Source of the DNA: Elymus sibiricus
Lineage: Eukaryota > Streptophyta > Magnoliopsida > Poales > Poaceae
Reading direction: 5' to 3'
Length of the DNA: 64,000 nucleotides
Assembly: GCA_039707655.1 (NCBI GenBank)
Contig: CM077676.1
Coordinates: 238,904,866 to 238,968,865, forward strand
Part shown: positions 11,240-21,791 of the stretch, one piece after another
Layout of the letters: each line of letters starts with the position of its first letter
Position numbering within the stretch: position 1 is the first letter of the stretch
The notes under the pieces: model-generated
The model's input: the letters and a program-made list of their open reading frames with translations, nothing else
Databases searched by the model: none
What the model was told of the DNA's origin: nothing
Program-made: the position numbers and the translations under genes

Positions 11240-12212
11240 GTGGGTCCCAGCTGTTAGGGGGATAAGGAGGCACTTCCTTGCATGCGAAGATATAGCTGGT
11301 GGGTCCCAGCTATCATGGGGAGGAATCATTTTTTCACGTAATAAGGAGGCACTTCCTTGCGTGCGAAGATGTAGCTGGTGGGTCCCAGCTGTCAAGGGGA
11401 GGAAACTTTTTTTCCAGCATAATAAGAAAGCACTTTCCTTGCGTGCGACCATGGACCTCGTGGGTCCCAGATGTCAGCCTATCCACGTACATTCCTCTTC
11501 CGATGACTCCCGTTTGTTGACCACGCCGTGCCGACCGCACGAAGGCGGTGGACGACCGCGTGGCCCCGGACGGGAATGACTAGGAGATGGGGAAGATGCG
11601 GCAGTGGAGTCACAGACGAAGAGGAGTACGACGTACGAGGGTTGACTGGTTTGGTGCATCCTAGGGCTGCAGTCGGCGGAGAATAACAGGAGGGGTGGAA
11701 GGGTGGAGGGATGGCCTGGCCGGTGGTGGGGTAGCGCTTTGCAGTAAGGCATGCGAAGCAGCGCCGCTGGCCACCGGAGGCGGGAGCAGGAGGTCCCGCC
11801 AGCGCTGGAGGAAGAAGACGAGAGATTTAAGATGCATGCCGGCCGTTGGATGTACATCCCATGACTACAGATGTCAGAATCATTTGTTGACTAAGTTGAC
11901 AATGCCTTCCGTAGGCTTCGACCTATTGGCCCACATGTCAGCCTCCTTGCCTGCGAAGATATAGCTGGTGGGTCCTAGCTATCAGGAGGAGGAATAAAAA
12001 TTTTTTGCCCGTAATAAGGAGGCACTTCCTTGCATGCGAAGATGTAGCTGCTGGGTCCCAGCTGTCAAGGGGATGAAACATTTTTTCCGGGTAATAAGGA
12101 GGCACTTCCTTTTGTGCGAAGATGTAGCTGGTGGGTCCCAGCTGTCAGGGGGAGGAATAAAAAAATTTCGTGTAATAAGGAGGCAGTTGCATACGTGCGT
12201 CCATGGACCTGA
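11240..12212 (+). repeat. CACTA internal repeats, GTGGGTCCCAG / GGAGGCACTTCC modules
   Basis: A ~65-90-bp module built of GTGGGTCCCAGCTGTCA, GGGGAGGAA, TAATAAGGAGGCACTTCCTT and GCGAAGATGTAGCTG is repeated at 11245-11470. After a ~460-bp single-copy-like block (11483-11944) it is repeated again at 11960-12212. That ~460-bp block recurs at about 25917-26370, on the far side of the gypsy insertion. The arrangement implies an older duplication inside the CACTA. Confidence 0.7.
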
Positions 12213-12218
12213 TGCGTC

Positions 12219-12223
12219 CCCAC
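12219..12223. repeat. Target site duplication CCCAC (left)
   Basis: CCCAC directly precedes the gypsy 5' LTR and is repeated at 25899-25903 directly after the 3' LTR. Removing the element restores a continuous CACTA sequence, similar to the block around 11463. Confidence 0.9.
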
Positions 12224-13111
12224 TGTCGGGCCATTGGCAACTAGGGTACCACAGCCCGTCTGCCTGCGGCCCAGGAGACGATGCTTGGCAAAGGCCCAAG
12301 ACGCGGCCCATCTAAGGGCGCCGCGAAGCAAAGACATCTCGCGAGGCGCCAGCGTCCCGAGGACCCCTCCTCAAGGCACGAGCCACCAACACTTAGCCGC
12401 AGGACCGGCGGAAGCCTCGCGAGGCTGCCTCCCGAGGTAACCCCCCGAGGCGTCCGCCCAAACCATCCGAGCCTGACGTCGGCTGCGCGGTCCTGTGCCC
12501 ATCATGTGGGTGACGCGCGTACCGACGAACGGCGGTAGAGGCCGCGCCAGCGGGCGCGGACAGAGAGGCTTTCCTCTTTGGTGCTAAAGGGGCAGCACTT
12601 GCTGCCCTCCTCCAAAGCAAGTCCCAAGGACTGCCCGTTTGGTGAAAGAAGACCGAGGCAACAAGGCGCGCAGGGCGGAGGCCACGACCGAGCCCACCGG
12701 CACATCATGGATAGCAACTTTGTAGGCGAAGGCCGTCTTTTGTCAGGATAGCCTGGGCGCCTGCCCCCTTTCAAAACCCGCCAAGTGTGGCATCCCTTCC
12801 CGCCTATATTTTTAGGGGAAGAGGACCAGGGCGGCTATAAAAGGAACAGTGCTGCCATTGTAGAGGGGATCGATTCCTTCCTCTCCTACCTTGTACGCAA
12901 GAACACCTTCTTGCCCACTGCAATCCCAAACCACAAGCAGGAGTAGGGTTTTACAACGCAAGGTGGCCCGAACCTGGGTAAACGTCACGTCCCCTGTCGC
13001 GCTCCGCGCTAGCGCTCTCGCTGTAGCCTCACCGTGGTCACCCTTGGTCAGAAAGAACTAGCTCGCCCCCAGTGTTCGAACCTCTAGATCCCCGGAGCCA
13101 TGGTTCCGACA
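12224..13111 (+). repeat. Gypsy 5' LTR (888 bp)
   Basis: It starts TGTCGGGCCATTGG and ends GGTTCCGACA. It is about 87 bp longer than the 3' LTR, mainly because of a segment near 12340-12430 bounded by CTCGCGAGG-type repeats that the 3' copy lacks. A TATA box lies at 12835-12842. Transcription would start shortly after it and run through the element. Confidence 0.92.
12835..12842 (+). promoter_or_regulatory. TATA box in gypsy 5' LTR
   Basis: The sequence GGCTATAAAAGG is followed by a CT-rich stretch (TTCCTTCCTCTCC). The same TATA is conserved in the 3' LTR at 25621-25630, supporting a functional promoter at the time of insertion. Confidence 0.75.
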
Positions 13112-13132
13112 TTTGGCGCGCCAGGTAGGGGG
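13112..13132 (+). promoter_or_regulatory. Primer binding site of the gypsy element
   Basis: TTTGGCGCGCCAGGTAGGGG begins right after the LTR end. This start of the internal domain is shared by RIRE2/Cinful-type Tat elements, where a tRNA primes minus-strand synthesis. The cognate tRNA is not determined here. Confidence 0.7.
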
Positions 13133-13163
13133 CGACTTCATTTCTTCCCACCCCCTCGTCGCC

Positions 13164-14751
13164 ATGGCCGACGCTCGCCGTGAGCGCTACGCGAGCTGAG
13201 CTGCCAGGGTAGCCCAGATGGAGCCCGCTGCCTGTGACGACCATCGAAGCCGCACTGCCGGCGCCGCCACCGACCCCGCTACGAGGGAGTAGCAGGCCTC
13301 TTGCCGCCACCCGTCCGTGCAGGCTGACGGCCACACCGCCACGGCCTCTTCGCTTGCCCAGCGCGCCGCGCCGGCCCCGCAGGCCGCACTGCTCATGGCG
13401 CGCGAGCTCCTGCGCTACCGCCCAACGGACGCCGGCTACGACGCTTGGGTCGGCCACATCACCGAGCTCATCAACGCCACGGAAGAAGCTCCAGCGCCTT
13501 CCAACTCACTCCCTCCTCCACCTTCCCATGCCGGAGACATGGCGCATGGCGCTCCTCCGCCGCCTCCTCCGTCCAATGAGGTCACCAGACGTCGGCGCGA
13601 TGCACGGCTACGTGAGCCGTCCGCGACAAGGCCAGCTGCCAGATCGTCCGGCGTGCACCTCCCGACGCGTGCGTGCTCCTCGAGCAACAGCGCCAGTGAC
13701 AAGACAAGACCATCCAAGAAGTCGCGACGGCCAGTCGCCAGAACCGCGCCGCCCTCGCCGGCGGCGTTCCCTCCAACTGTGTGGGCTGCACGCCTTCACC
13801 CGCGAGCTGCGCCGCGTGGTGTGGCCCACCAAGTTCAAGCCGGACCTGCCTCCGCGCTACAATGGCACTCCCAACCTAGCAGAGTTCTTGCAGCTCTATG
13901 CCCTGAGCATTGAGGCAGTGAACGGCGACGACAAGGTCATGGCGAACTGGTTCCCCATGGCCCTCAAGGACGGCCTGCGCTCGTGGCTCATGAACATCCC
14001 CAAGGCGTCCATCTCTTTGTGGGGCGAGCTCTGCCGGCAATTCGTTGCCAACTTCAAGGGCATGCACGAGCGCTCCCTCATGCTCAATGACCTGCGCGTC
14101 GTGCGACAGCGCCCTGACGAGACCATCCGCAAGTACATCCAGCGCTTCAGCCAAGTGCGCAACAAGATCCCGCGTGCCTCCGAGGCCTCCATCGTCTCCG
14201 CGTTCTCCAACGGAGTCACGAACGTCCGGATGCGCGAGAAGCTCGCCATCAACGATGAGCTCGATTCCATGCTCGAGTTGTTCGACCTCGCCGGCAAGTG
14301 CGCCAAGGCTGAGGAAGGTCGCCTCTTCGTCCACAACGACCCCGACGCGGCGCCAGACGCCACCAAGGCCAAGAGCAAGGACGCCAAGTGCAAGGGCCCT
14401 GCCGTGCTCGCGGCGGAGCCCGAGCAGAAGCGCAGCCTTGAGCACGACGAGCCCAAGAGGGACAACCGTCCTCTCGACGCCTACCACAATTCGCACTCCC
14501 ACAGCACTGAGGACGGCCATGAGCTCAAGCTGCTTCACGATGAGCGCATGGGCCGCCGAAGGGACCGCAACGACCGTGGCACCGGCCGCGGAGGTGGCCG
14601 CACCGACAACCACTGGGGAGACTGCAACGGCAGTGGCAACTTCTGCCAGGGCTGGCGTGACCAGCCTCGCGAGGCCGCCTGGCACGACCAGCCTCCTGAG
14701 GCTAACCCTCAGGCCAACGCCGCTCTTCCGCCGCTGCCGCCGCCACCGTGA
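13164..14751 (+). pseudogene. Gypsy gag (two frames plus terminal stop)
   Basis: Gag forms the particle that packages element RNA. A likely start, GCCATGGCC at 13162-13170, leads into a frame that soon stops. The natural N-terminal part then reads in the frame open at 13317-13913 (MARELLRYRPTDAGYDAW). Coding changes frame at about 13740-13790 to the frame with CGLHAFTRELRRVVWP, DLPPRYNG, NWFPMALKDGLRSWL and QRFSQVRNKIP, the Retrotrans_gag domain. A charged Arg/Gly-rich tail follows. I see no clear CCHC zinc knuckle. The TGA at 14749-14751 interrupts a frame that otherwise runs straight into protease. The long antisense frame at 13876-14961 is a GC-driven shadow. Confidence 0.85.
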
Positions 14752-15397
14752 AGGAACGACGGCAACCAGTCTGACGAGGGTGCTGGGGGCTACCAAGAGC
14801 CTCGTGGCGTGGCTTGCATCCTTGGTGGAGCCCAGGCTCCCACGTCCAACCGCCACTTCAAGCTGTTCTCTCGCAAGGTGAACGTTGCCCTCCCGAGGCC
14901 GGAGGCCGCTCGGCCCCTCAAGTGGTCGCAGTACGCAATCACCTTCGACTCCAACGATCACCCCAAGTCCTCAAGCACTACAGGTACGGTCCCCATGATG
15001 TGCACCCCCACCATCAGCAACATCGCTGTTACCAAGACGCTCATCGATGGAGGTGCCGGCCTCAACGTGATCTCCATCGAGACTTTCAAGCAGCTGCAAG
15101 TGCCCTATGACCCGCTAATGCCGACCAGGCCCTTCTCCGGAGTGACTGATGGTCCACAAGCCCTCTGGGGCAAGTGTGCCTCCAAGTCACCTTTGGCACC
15201 CGCAAGAACTACCACACCGAGCTCATCGACTTTGACGTGGGGCACATCGGCCTACCGTACAACGCCATCCTGGGCTACCCGGCACTCGCCATGTTCATGG
15301 CAGCGACCCACCACGCCTACAATGTCCTCAAGATGCCGGGCTGGAGCGGCATCATCACCATCTGCTGCGACGAGAAGGACGTGGTCCGTTCCCTCGA
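14752..15397 (+). pseudogene. Gypsy protease region, frameshifted and cut by the solo LTR
   Basis: The frame continues from gag through FKLFSRKVNVALPRPEA and WSQYAITFDSNDHP to the aspartic protease motif TLIDGGAGLNVIS, the DGG(A/S) form of the catalytic Asp site usual in Tat elements. An indel at about 15165-15175 shifts the C-terminal part into another frame (FGTRKNYHTELIDFDV, ILGYPALAMFMA). At 15397 coding is interrupted by the solo LTR and resumes at 19446 after the CTCGA duplication. Protease would cleave the polyprotein inside particles. Confidence 0.85.
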
Positions 15398-16029
15398 TGT
15401 CAGGGCCGGTTTTCCAACAAAAACATTTATTGAGAAACCGTCCTGAAAGTCCGGCCAGTACAGAAAATCCTTCTTACTGGTAGACAATTCCTTGATACAA
15501 CAGTCCAGTAGTACTGAATATATTACAAGGTTGAGCTGAGGTTGCTCAACAATATATTACAAGCGCGCCCCTATTACACATAAGGGCGGATATGACATAA
15601 AGGGGGTGGTGGCATACTACTGACTCGCGAAATAAAAGAGTGGTGGATATGTCACAGTGGAGTAGTGACATAGCTCTGAATATCTTACAGCTCATCAAGC
15701 GTCAGAGTGAGGCTCGATGATTTATTTGGGGTAGCGGAAGCGTATATAAAGCGCATGACAAAACTCCAGGATCACAAGAGACTGACTGGAACTCCTCTAG
15801 GCATCGGACTCGCTATCGTACTCTTCATCCATAAGATCGCCTTCGTCAACATCTGGCCAAAACAATAGCCAGGGGCAAAGCCCGTGAGTACTTTGAATGT
15901 ACTCGCAAACAGTTTGGACATAAGATATAACAAATGTAAACATGATGCACATGAGCAGGTTAGTAAAGCACACACAAACATTAAATATGCACTGCAGGAA
16001 AATAAAAAGGAAGTCGGGCGGTAGTCCTC

Positions 16030-16420
16030 CCGAAGTCCCAATAAAATAAGAAGAAGACCGATCGGGTGTCTGAAGCGACGCCTCGAAAGGTAAGAAATAA
16101 AAGACATGCCTCAGTCGGGCGTCTGGGCGACACCTCATAAAGGGCTTATGCCAAAATTTAAAGTAACAAGAATGCCACAGTCGGACGTCTGAGCGACATC
16201 ACATAAAGGGCTTATATGAAAAGTAAATAACAACAATGCCACAGGCGGACGTCTGCACGACATCACAGCGAGGGCTTATATGAAAAGTAAATAACAGCAA
16301 TGCCACAGGCGGACGTCTGCGCGACATCACAGCGAGGGCTTATATGAAAAGTAAATAACAGCAATGCCACAGGCGGACATCTGCGCGACATCCCAGCGAG
16401 GGCTTATATCAGTAACATTC
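16030..16420 (-). repeat. ~66-bp minisatellite inside the solo LTR
   Basis: Units built on TGCCACAGGCGGACGTCTG, CGACATCACA and AGGGCTTATATG repeat with starts near 16172, 16236, 16300 and 16366. Earlier, more diverged units extend from about 16060. The related LTR at 61729 has fewer, more diverged units at about 62340-62575, so copy number varies between family members. Confidence 0.8.
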
Positions 16421-18143
16421 AGAAATACGAGTAATCCAGGAGGTAGCACCATCCCAAGGAATACCCGGCAAAATAAACAGGTTAGTCCATCCACAGAAAT
16501 AATATTCAGCCAATTTACTTCTGTTGTTTAACATATTAGTTCTCCAGAGACTGACACTGAGACCGACACTTGACCTGTCAACCAACGTCCTTGACCGTGG
16601 ACACGGCTACTCGAATAGTTTTGACTCTGCAGAGATTGTACTCTTTACCCACAGCCGACGGATTTCAGTAGTCACAAAGGACTAGTTCCGTCTACGGTAT
16701 TTTAGAAGAAAACACATCTGACCAGTACACACCCATTTTAACCTCCTGTTGCCAGGAATCACCCTAGGCAACGTTCAGGAAAAACCTTAAGACGGGGAGG
16801 CTCCAACCTCGATTAGCATGGGATCAAATTTATATTCGCGCGCTCTAAGGGGTGCCCCCCTCTCGGTCCCAGACCGGAAACACCCATGCCCCCTGACCGG
16901 ATGACTGGCTTTATCCAGGGCCATGGTACCTTCATCACAGCCCCTCTACTTGGTGTGTACATGGAAAGAGGTTTGCATCCTACTAAACCGTATTCTTTGC
17001 AGAAAACATGTGGCAGCACGAAAAGAAGGTGAACGGGGACAAGACTCGATCTAGGTCAATACTGGAGTTAAAACAGTTTCTTGTTAATACCGGCATGCTC
17101 CAACAATACCGGAGTGCAACCTATCATGCCACAACATGACTAGGTTGTCTCAATCTCATCAAGTTTTTGTGGCTCACTTCCAACCCATCATGCATGAAAT
17201 ATAACATACTTCATATGCTTCCATAAACATGCAATGCAAAACATCATGCAAGCAAACATGCAAAACACTCATCATATCAAAGGTTCAAACATGCTTGCCT
17301 GGTTCGGAATAGTCGGAGTCTAACTCGGTGAAGTTGACGGCACCGGCTCCCTCCTCGGTATCTACGAAATTCACAAGTACGAATTCTAACGTAAATACCG
17401 CGCGTGACAGAAAGTTGTCCCAAATATTTTTCAAATAAATACTATAAAAAACTAGACAGAAAAATAAAGGTGACAGAAAAGGAATCAACTAAAAATCATT
17501 TTTAGTTTAAAAGTTATAAAGAAAATGAGTCCAGGGACCCATCTGTAATGAACAGGAATCTTTCCAGGGGCTAGACTGAGAAAACAGAAAACGTTTCGGG
17601 CGCTTTACGCCAGCCCGAAGGGAAGACGCATTCGGCCCGAATACGCCAACAGAAAACGATTCGAAATAATAACAGAGAGGCTGACAGGCGGGGCCCCTTG
17701 TCAGGTTTGAAAACAGGTCGCCGGCGCCAGAGAGCTTCCGGTGATCGCCGGCGACGAACCACGGCGAGATAGGGGAAAAGGAGAGTACCGTCGTGTTCAG
17801 GAGAGTGGGCCGCGTCGATGAGTGGAGGAAGCAGTCGACGGAGAGCTTCACGGCGACGACCAGCTCCTCTCCGGCGGACGGCGGCGTCGGGTGAGGATGG
17901 ATCTCCCCGAGGAGCTCACCTAACACCGAATTGAAGTGGGGGCAGAACGGGTGGTGGAGAAGTGGGGTACTAACAGAATTTGGGAGGTGGGGAGGCTCGG
18001 ACCAGAGTGAATCGACCAGAAGCCCGAGGCGGATCGGGGCGGCCGGAGTTGGAGAAGAAGGCTTCCCCGCGTCCCTCTGGTGTGCTTGGCGGAGCTATGG
18101 GAGTGGGAGGAGATGTGCTGGAGTGAGAGGAGGGGCTGGGGCT

Positions 18144-18153
18144 CTATTTATAG
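18144..18153 (-). promoter_or_regulatory. TATA box of the solo LTR
   Basis: The minus strand reads GGCTATAAATAGAGCCCC, a strong TATA box followed by GC-rich leader-like DNA. Equivalent boxes occur in the other ~4-kb LTRs (48889-48897 and 46387-46396). Confidence 0.65.
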
Positions 18154-19445
18154 CCGGAATCGAAGAGGTACCCGAGAACGGGATAAGTCCGGCGAGCAAT
18201 TACGGCGAGGCAGTGGCTTAGCAGGCGATTAGCAGATGTCGGCAGCTTCGGATTCGACCCCAGGTTCCATTCAAAGCATAAACTTGGTCTAATTTGGCCG
18301 GGAGCTCGGAAACGCGACGGAATGGCCTCACGGGCTCGTCGGCGGCAGGGAGCGTGCTCTGCGCGTCTCAGGCCACGGCGAGTGTCCCTTAGCACGCTCT
18401 GAGGATAAGATGGCCACGCGGAAGCTTGAGGAGGCTTGGGCGGTGCTGGATTTCGGTGATCTTCGCTGAACTCGTCTGACGGCCGAGGCGGGAGGCTCTG
18501 TCGTTGCTGCACTCGCCGGAGACGATGGGACGGCTCAGCACCGACACCCACGTCCAGCCAAACGACCGTGCGGCGCAAGGATAAGGAGGAGGAGCAGTGA
18601 GCAAGAGGCCAAGCGAAGAACTGGCGAGATTGACAACGATCGACTGAAGAAAACGACACTGACAGTTTCAGTTCTCTGAATTTGTCTGAACCAGAGTGTT
18701 CACCACGTGCTCGATGAAATGCTGCACGATTGCAGGAAAGTTTTCTTGGGCTGAAAATTGGAGGGGTGAAGTCTTGATGCATCTAGAGGCTACCTGAATT
18801 ATCTCAGAATTTGTGGAGAAGAATAAACATGAATTTCACTCAAAACAGTAAACTTGGTCCAAACTTGCAGTGGCCAAATTTTGAAAATTTTGAACTATGG
18901 ATCTGGATGTTTTTGGAGATCTTGGTTTAGGGTACTAAAGACAAGCTAGGATAATTTTCTTGGGACCAGATCTCAAAGAAAACTGGTACTTCCTTTGTAA
19001 ACCAAAGGAGTGCCAGAAAATGACAGAAAAATATTTTTGGGAGAAATAAATAGAAAGAAAATATATAAGAGGTTGAAACCTACTGAAATTTGATTATTGA
19101 CTAGATCCAAAGTAGGAGAGGGGTTTTTGGGAAGAATTTTTTTTAAAAATGGTTTATAATAAGAGAGATAAGAATCCTCTTTTTAGAAGGGAAAAGAATA
19201 ATACCAATAAAAGAATTCTTTAAAAATATTAAAAATACTCCAGAGAAATGTTGATGACAAAAATCCCAAGAAATAGAATATCCTTAAGACCAGAACCTTA
19301 TCTGAGGAAGATCTCAAAATAATTTTCAACAACAGTTTTCAGAAGAATCTTCTTTTGAGAAAATGAAAAATTCAAATAACCTCCTCAAAAAGATCAAATA
19401 AAGAATTTGCTGGAAAAATCCAAATTAAAATTTTGGGGTGTTACA

Positions 19446-20966
19446 CTCGAGAGCGCCTACAAGGCTTCCGCCACTGCCTACCCTGCCGACGAAGACGTCG
19501 CTGAGCCTCATGAGGCCGCTCCCGTGAAGAAGAAGAAGCTGTTCTCCCAGGACCGCGCCGAGACGAAGAAAGTGTCGGTGAATGGCAGCGGCTCAGGCCC
19601 TGCCTTCACCATCGCCACCGGCCTCTGTCCTGCATAGGAAGACGTGCTCGTCACCTTCCTTCGGGCAAATTCGGATGTGTTCGCCTGGAGGGCATCTGAT
19701 TTGTCCGGTGTGCTGAGGGAGGTGATCGAGCACCACTTAGCGGTCTGCCCCAACGCACGCCCCGTGAAACAGAAGGCATGGCGCCAGGCGCCAGAGAAGC
19801 AGGATTTCATCGTCAAGGAAGTACAGAAGCTCCAAGAAGCTGGAGTCATCCGTGAGGTGCATCATCCCGAATGGCTCGCCAACCCAGTCGTGGTGCCCAA
19901 GAAGTGCGGCAAAGAGCGAATGTGCGTCGACTTCACGAGCCTCAACAAGTTCTGCCCTCAAGATCCCTTTCCGCTGCCCCGCATCGACCAGATCGTGGAC
20001 TCCAGAGCCGGGTGTGAGTTGCTATGCTTCCTAGATGCCTTCTCAGGCCTTCACCAGATCAAGATGGCGACTGAAGATGTGGAGAAAACGGCCTTCATCA
20101 CCCCCTGCGGCATATTCTGCTACATCTGCATGCCCTTTGGCCTTAGGAGCGCCGGGGCCACCTTCCAGAGGCTGATGCGCATCGCCTTGGGACCCCAGAT
20201 GGGAAGAAATGCTGAGGCCTACGTCGATGACATCGTCGTCAAGACTCGCGAGGCCTGGTCCCTCCTCGCGAACCTCCAGGAGACATTCGACAATCTGTGC
20301 AAGGTCAACCTCAAGTTCAACCCAGACAAGTGCGTCTTTGGGGTTCCCTCCGGCAAGCTGCATGGCTTCCTGGTCTCCCACCATGGCATTGAGGCCAATC
20401 CCGAGAAGATCATGGCCATCGAGAAGATGCGTCCTCCCCAGAGCCTCAAGGAGATGCAGCACCTGGCGGGATGCATGGCCTTGCTTGGGCAATTCATCTC
20501 CAAGTTCGGCGAGCGAGCCCTGCCATTCTTCAAGCTCATGATGAGATCCGACCCCTTCAAGTGGACTCCCGAGGCCGACGCTGCCTTCGAAGGCCTCAAG
20601 AAGTACCTCACGAGCCCGCCCATCTTGGTCATGCCACGCTCTCGCGAGCCCTTGCTCCTATACTTGTCGGCCACTCACCAGACGGCCAGGGTGGCCCTGG
20701 TGGTTGTTCGAGAAGAGCGCATCTACGCACAGAAGAAGCTGGCCGCGCCGCCTCCCGAGGCCGTATCGTCGCCTGCCGAGGGCCCGCCTCAAGAGACCTC
20801 CAGTAAGCCGCCTCGCGAGCCCCCTCCCGAGCCCCCTGAGCCTCATGAGCCCCTCGGGATCCTCGATGACCAAGCTGCTACAACAACTACACGCCTCGTC
20901 GAGCACCCGGTGTACTTTGTTAGCATAGTGCTGCGAGATGCGCGCGAGTCCTACCCCATGCAGTAG
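19446..20966 (+). pseudogene. Gypsy reverse transcriptase
   Basis: Coding resumes after the solo LTR. A TAG at 19635-19637 separates the protease tail from reverse transcriptase in the same frame. Visible RT motifs are KQKAWRQAPEK, VREVHHPEWLANPV (here IREVHHPEW), MCVDFTSLNKFCP, FLDAFSGLHQI with a catalytic Asp, FGLRSAGATFQR and AYVDDIVVK (YVDD at 20220-20231), then the thumb region FNPDKCVFGV and LGFLVS-like LHGFLVSHHGIE. The connection and first RNase H segment follow (PPILVMPRSREPLLLYL). A TAG at 20964-20966 ends this part, but the frame continues open immediately after it. Confidence 0.93.
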
Positions 20967-21791
20967 AAGCTCCTCTTCGCGCTCCTCATCACCTCCAGGA
21001 AGCTGCGCCACTACTTCCAGGGCCACCCCATCAAGGTGATCTCATCTTACCCCCTGGAGAAGGTCCTGCACAGCCCCAACGCCGCTGGCCGCGTCGCCGA
21101 GTGGAACATCGAACTGCAGACCTTCGAGCTGGAATTCTGCACCACAAGAGTGATCAAGGGGGCAGCGCTGGCTGACTTCGTAGCGGAATTGACGGATCCG
21201 CCCCAGGAGGAGCCTCGTGAGGCTGAATCCCTCTTACCTAGGGATGAGGCGCCTGGCGGATGGTGCATGCACTTCGATGGTGCCTTCTCCCGACAGGGCG
21301 CAGGGGCTGGCGTCATGCTCACCTCGCCGAAAGGAGACAAGCTCTACTATGCCATCCAGCTCTGCTTCAAGCGCGACGACAAGGTCTCCAACAACATTGC
21401 AGAGTACGAAGGCCTCATCACCGGACTCAAGGCTGCCTCTGCTCTGGGCATCAAATGCCTCACCATCAAGGGCGATTCGCAGCTCCTCGTCAACTTCTCC
21501 AACAAAAGCTACAAGCCCAAGGATGAGCACATGGCGGCCTATCTGGAAGAGGTAAGTAAGCTCAAGAAGCCTTTCCTTGGCCTAGAGCTCCAGCACGTTC
21601 CCCGCGGTGGCAACAAGGAGGCCGACGATATCGCCAAGCGAGCATCTTGCCGCGAGCCTCAGAACCCCGGCATCTTCGAGGAAAGGCTCCTCAAGCCATC
21701 AGCTGCACCACCTGCCGTGGGCACCACGCTGCTTCATGAAGAGCTCCCACCAGCACCGCCCACGGGTGCGCCAGACTGCGGCCCAGCCTGA
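20967..21791 (+). pseudogene. Gypsy RNase H region, including Tat-type second RNase H
   Basis: In the same frame, KLLFALLITSRKLRHYF completes the first RNase H and connection. An archaeal/plant-type RNase H follows, typical of Tat-lineage elements, with Asp in MHFDGAFS, Glu in NIAEYEGLI, Asp in KGDSQLLV and Asp in GGNKEADDIAKRA. All four catalytic positions appear kept. A TGA at 21789-21791 interrupts the linker to integrase. Confidence 0.9.

Larger units (their letters stand above)
15398..19445 (-). mobile_element. Solo LTR (LARD/Sukkula-like, ~4.05 kb) in gypsy pol
   Basis: On the minus strand it begins TGTAACACCCCAAAA at 19445 and ends CCGGCCCTGACA at 15398. It is flanked by CTCGA at 15393-15397 and 19446-19450. 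No internal domain is present, so an earlier full element collapsed to one LTR by recombination. The length matches the ~4-5-kb LTRs of barley LARD elements, and it shares conserved blocks with the LTRs at 27671, 56478 and 61729. It contains a 66-bp minisatellite (16030-16420) and a GC-rich promoter-proximal part (17700-18500). Reading frames inside are not convincing genes. Confidence 0.92.

Noticed and set aside
13876..14961. 361-codon antisense frame opposite gag
   Set aside because: Shadow of GC-rich gag codons. Leu/Val/Arg-rich with no family, while the sense strand has a clear Gag domain.
16030..16420. Possible CRISPR-like array (regular ~66-bp repeats)
   Set aside because: Whole units repeat without unique spacers, inside a plant LTR. 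It is a minisatellite.
18144..18782. 212-codon minus-strand frame in the solo LTR
   Set aside because: Overlaps the LTR promoter region, starts before the TATA position in transcript orientation, and has no recognisable domain.
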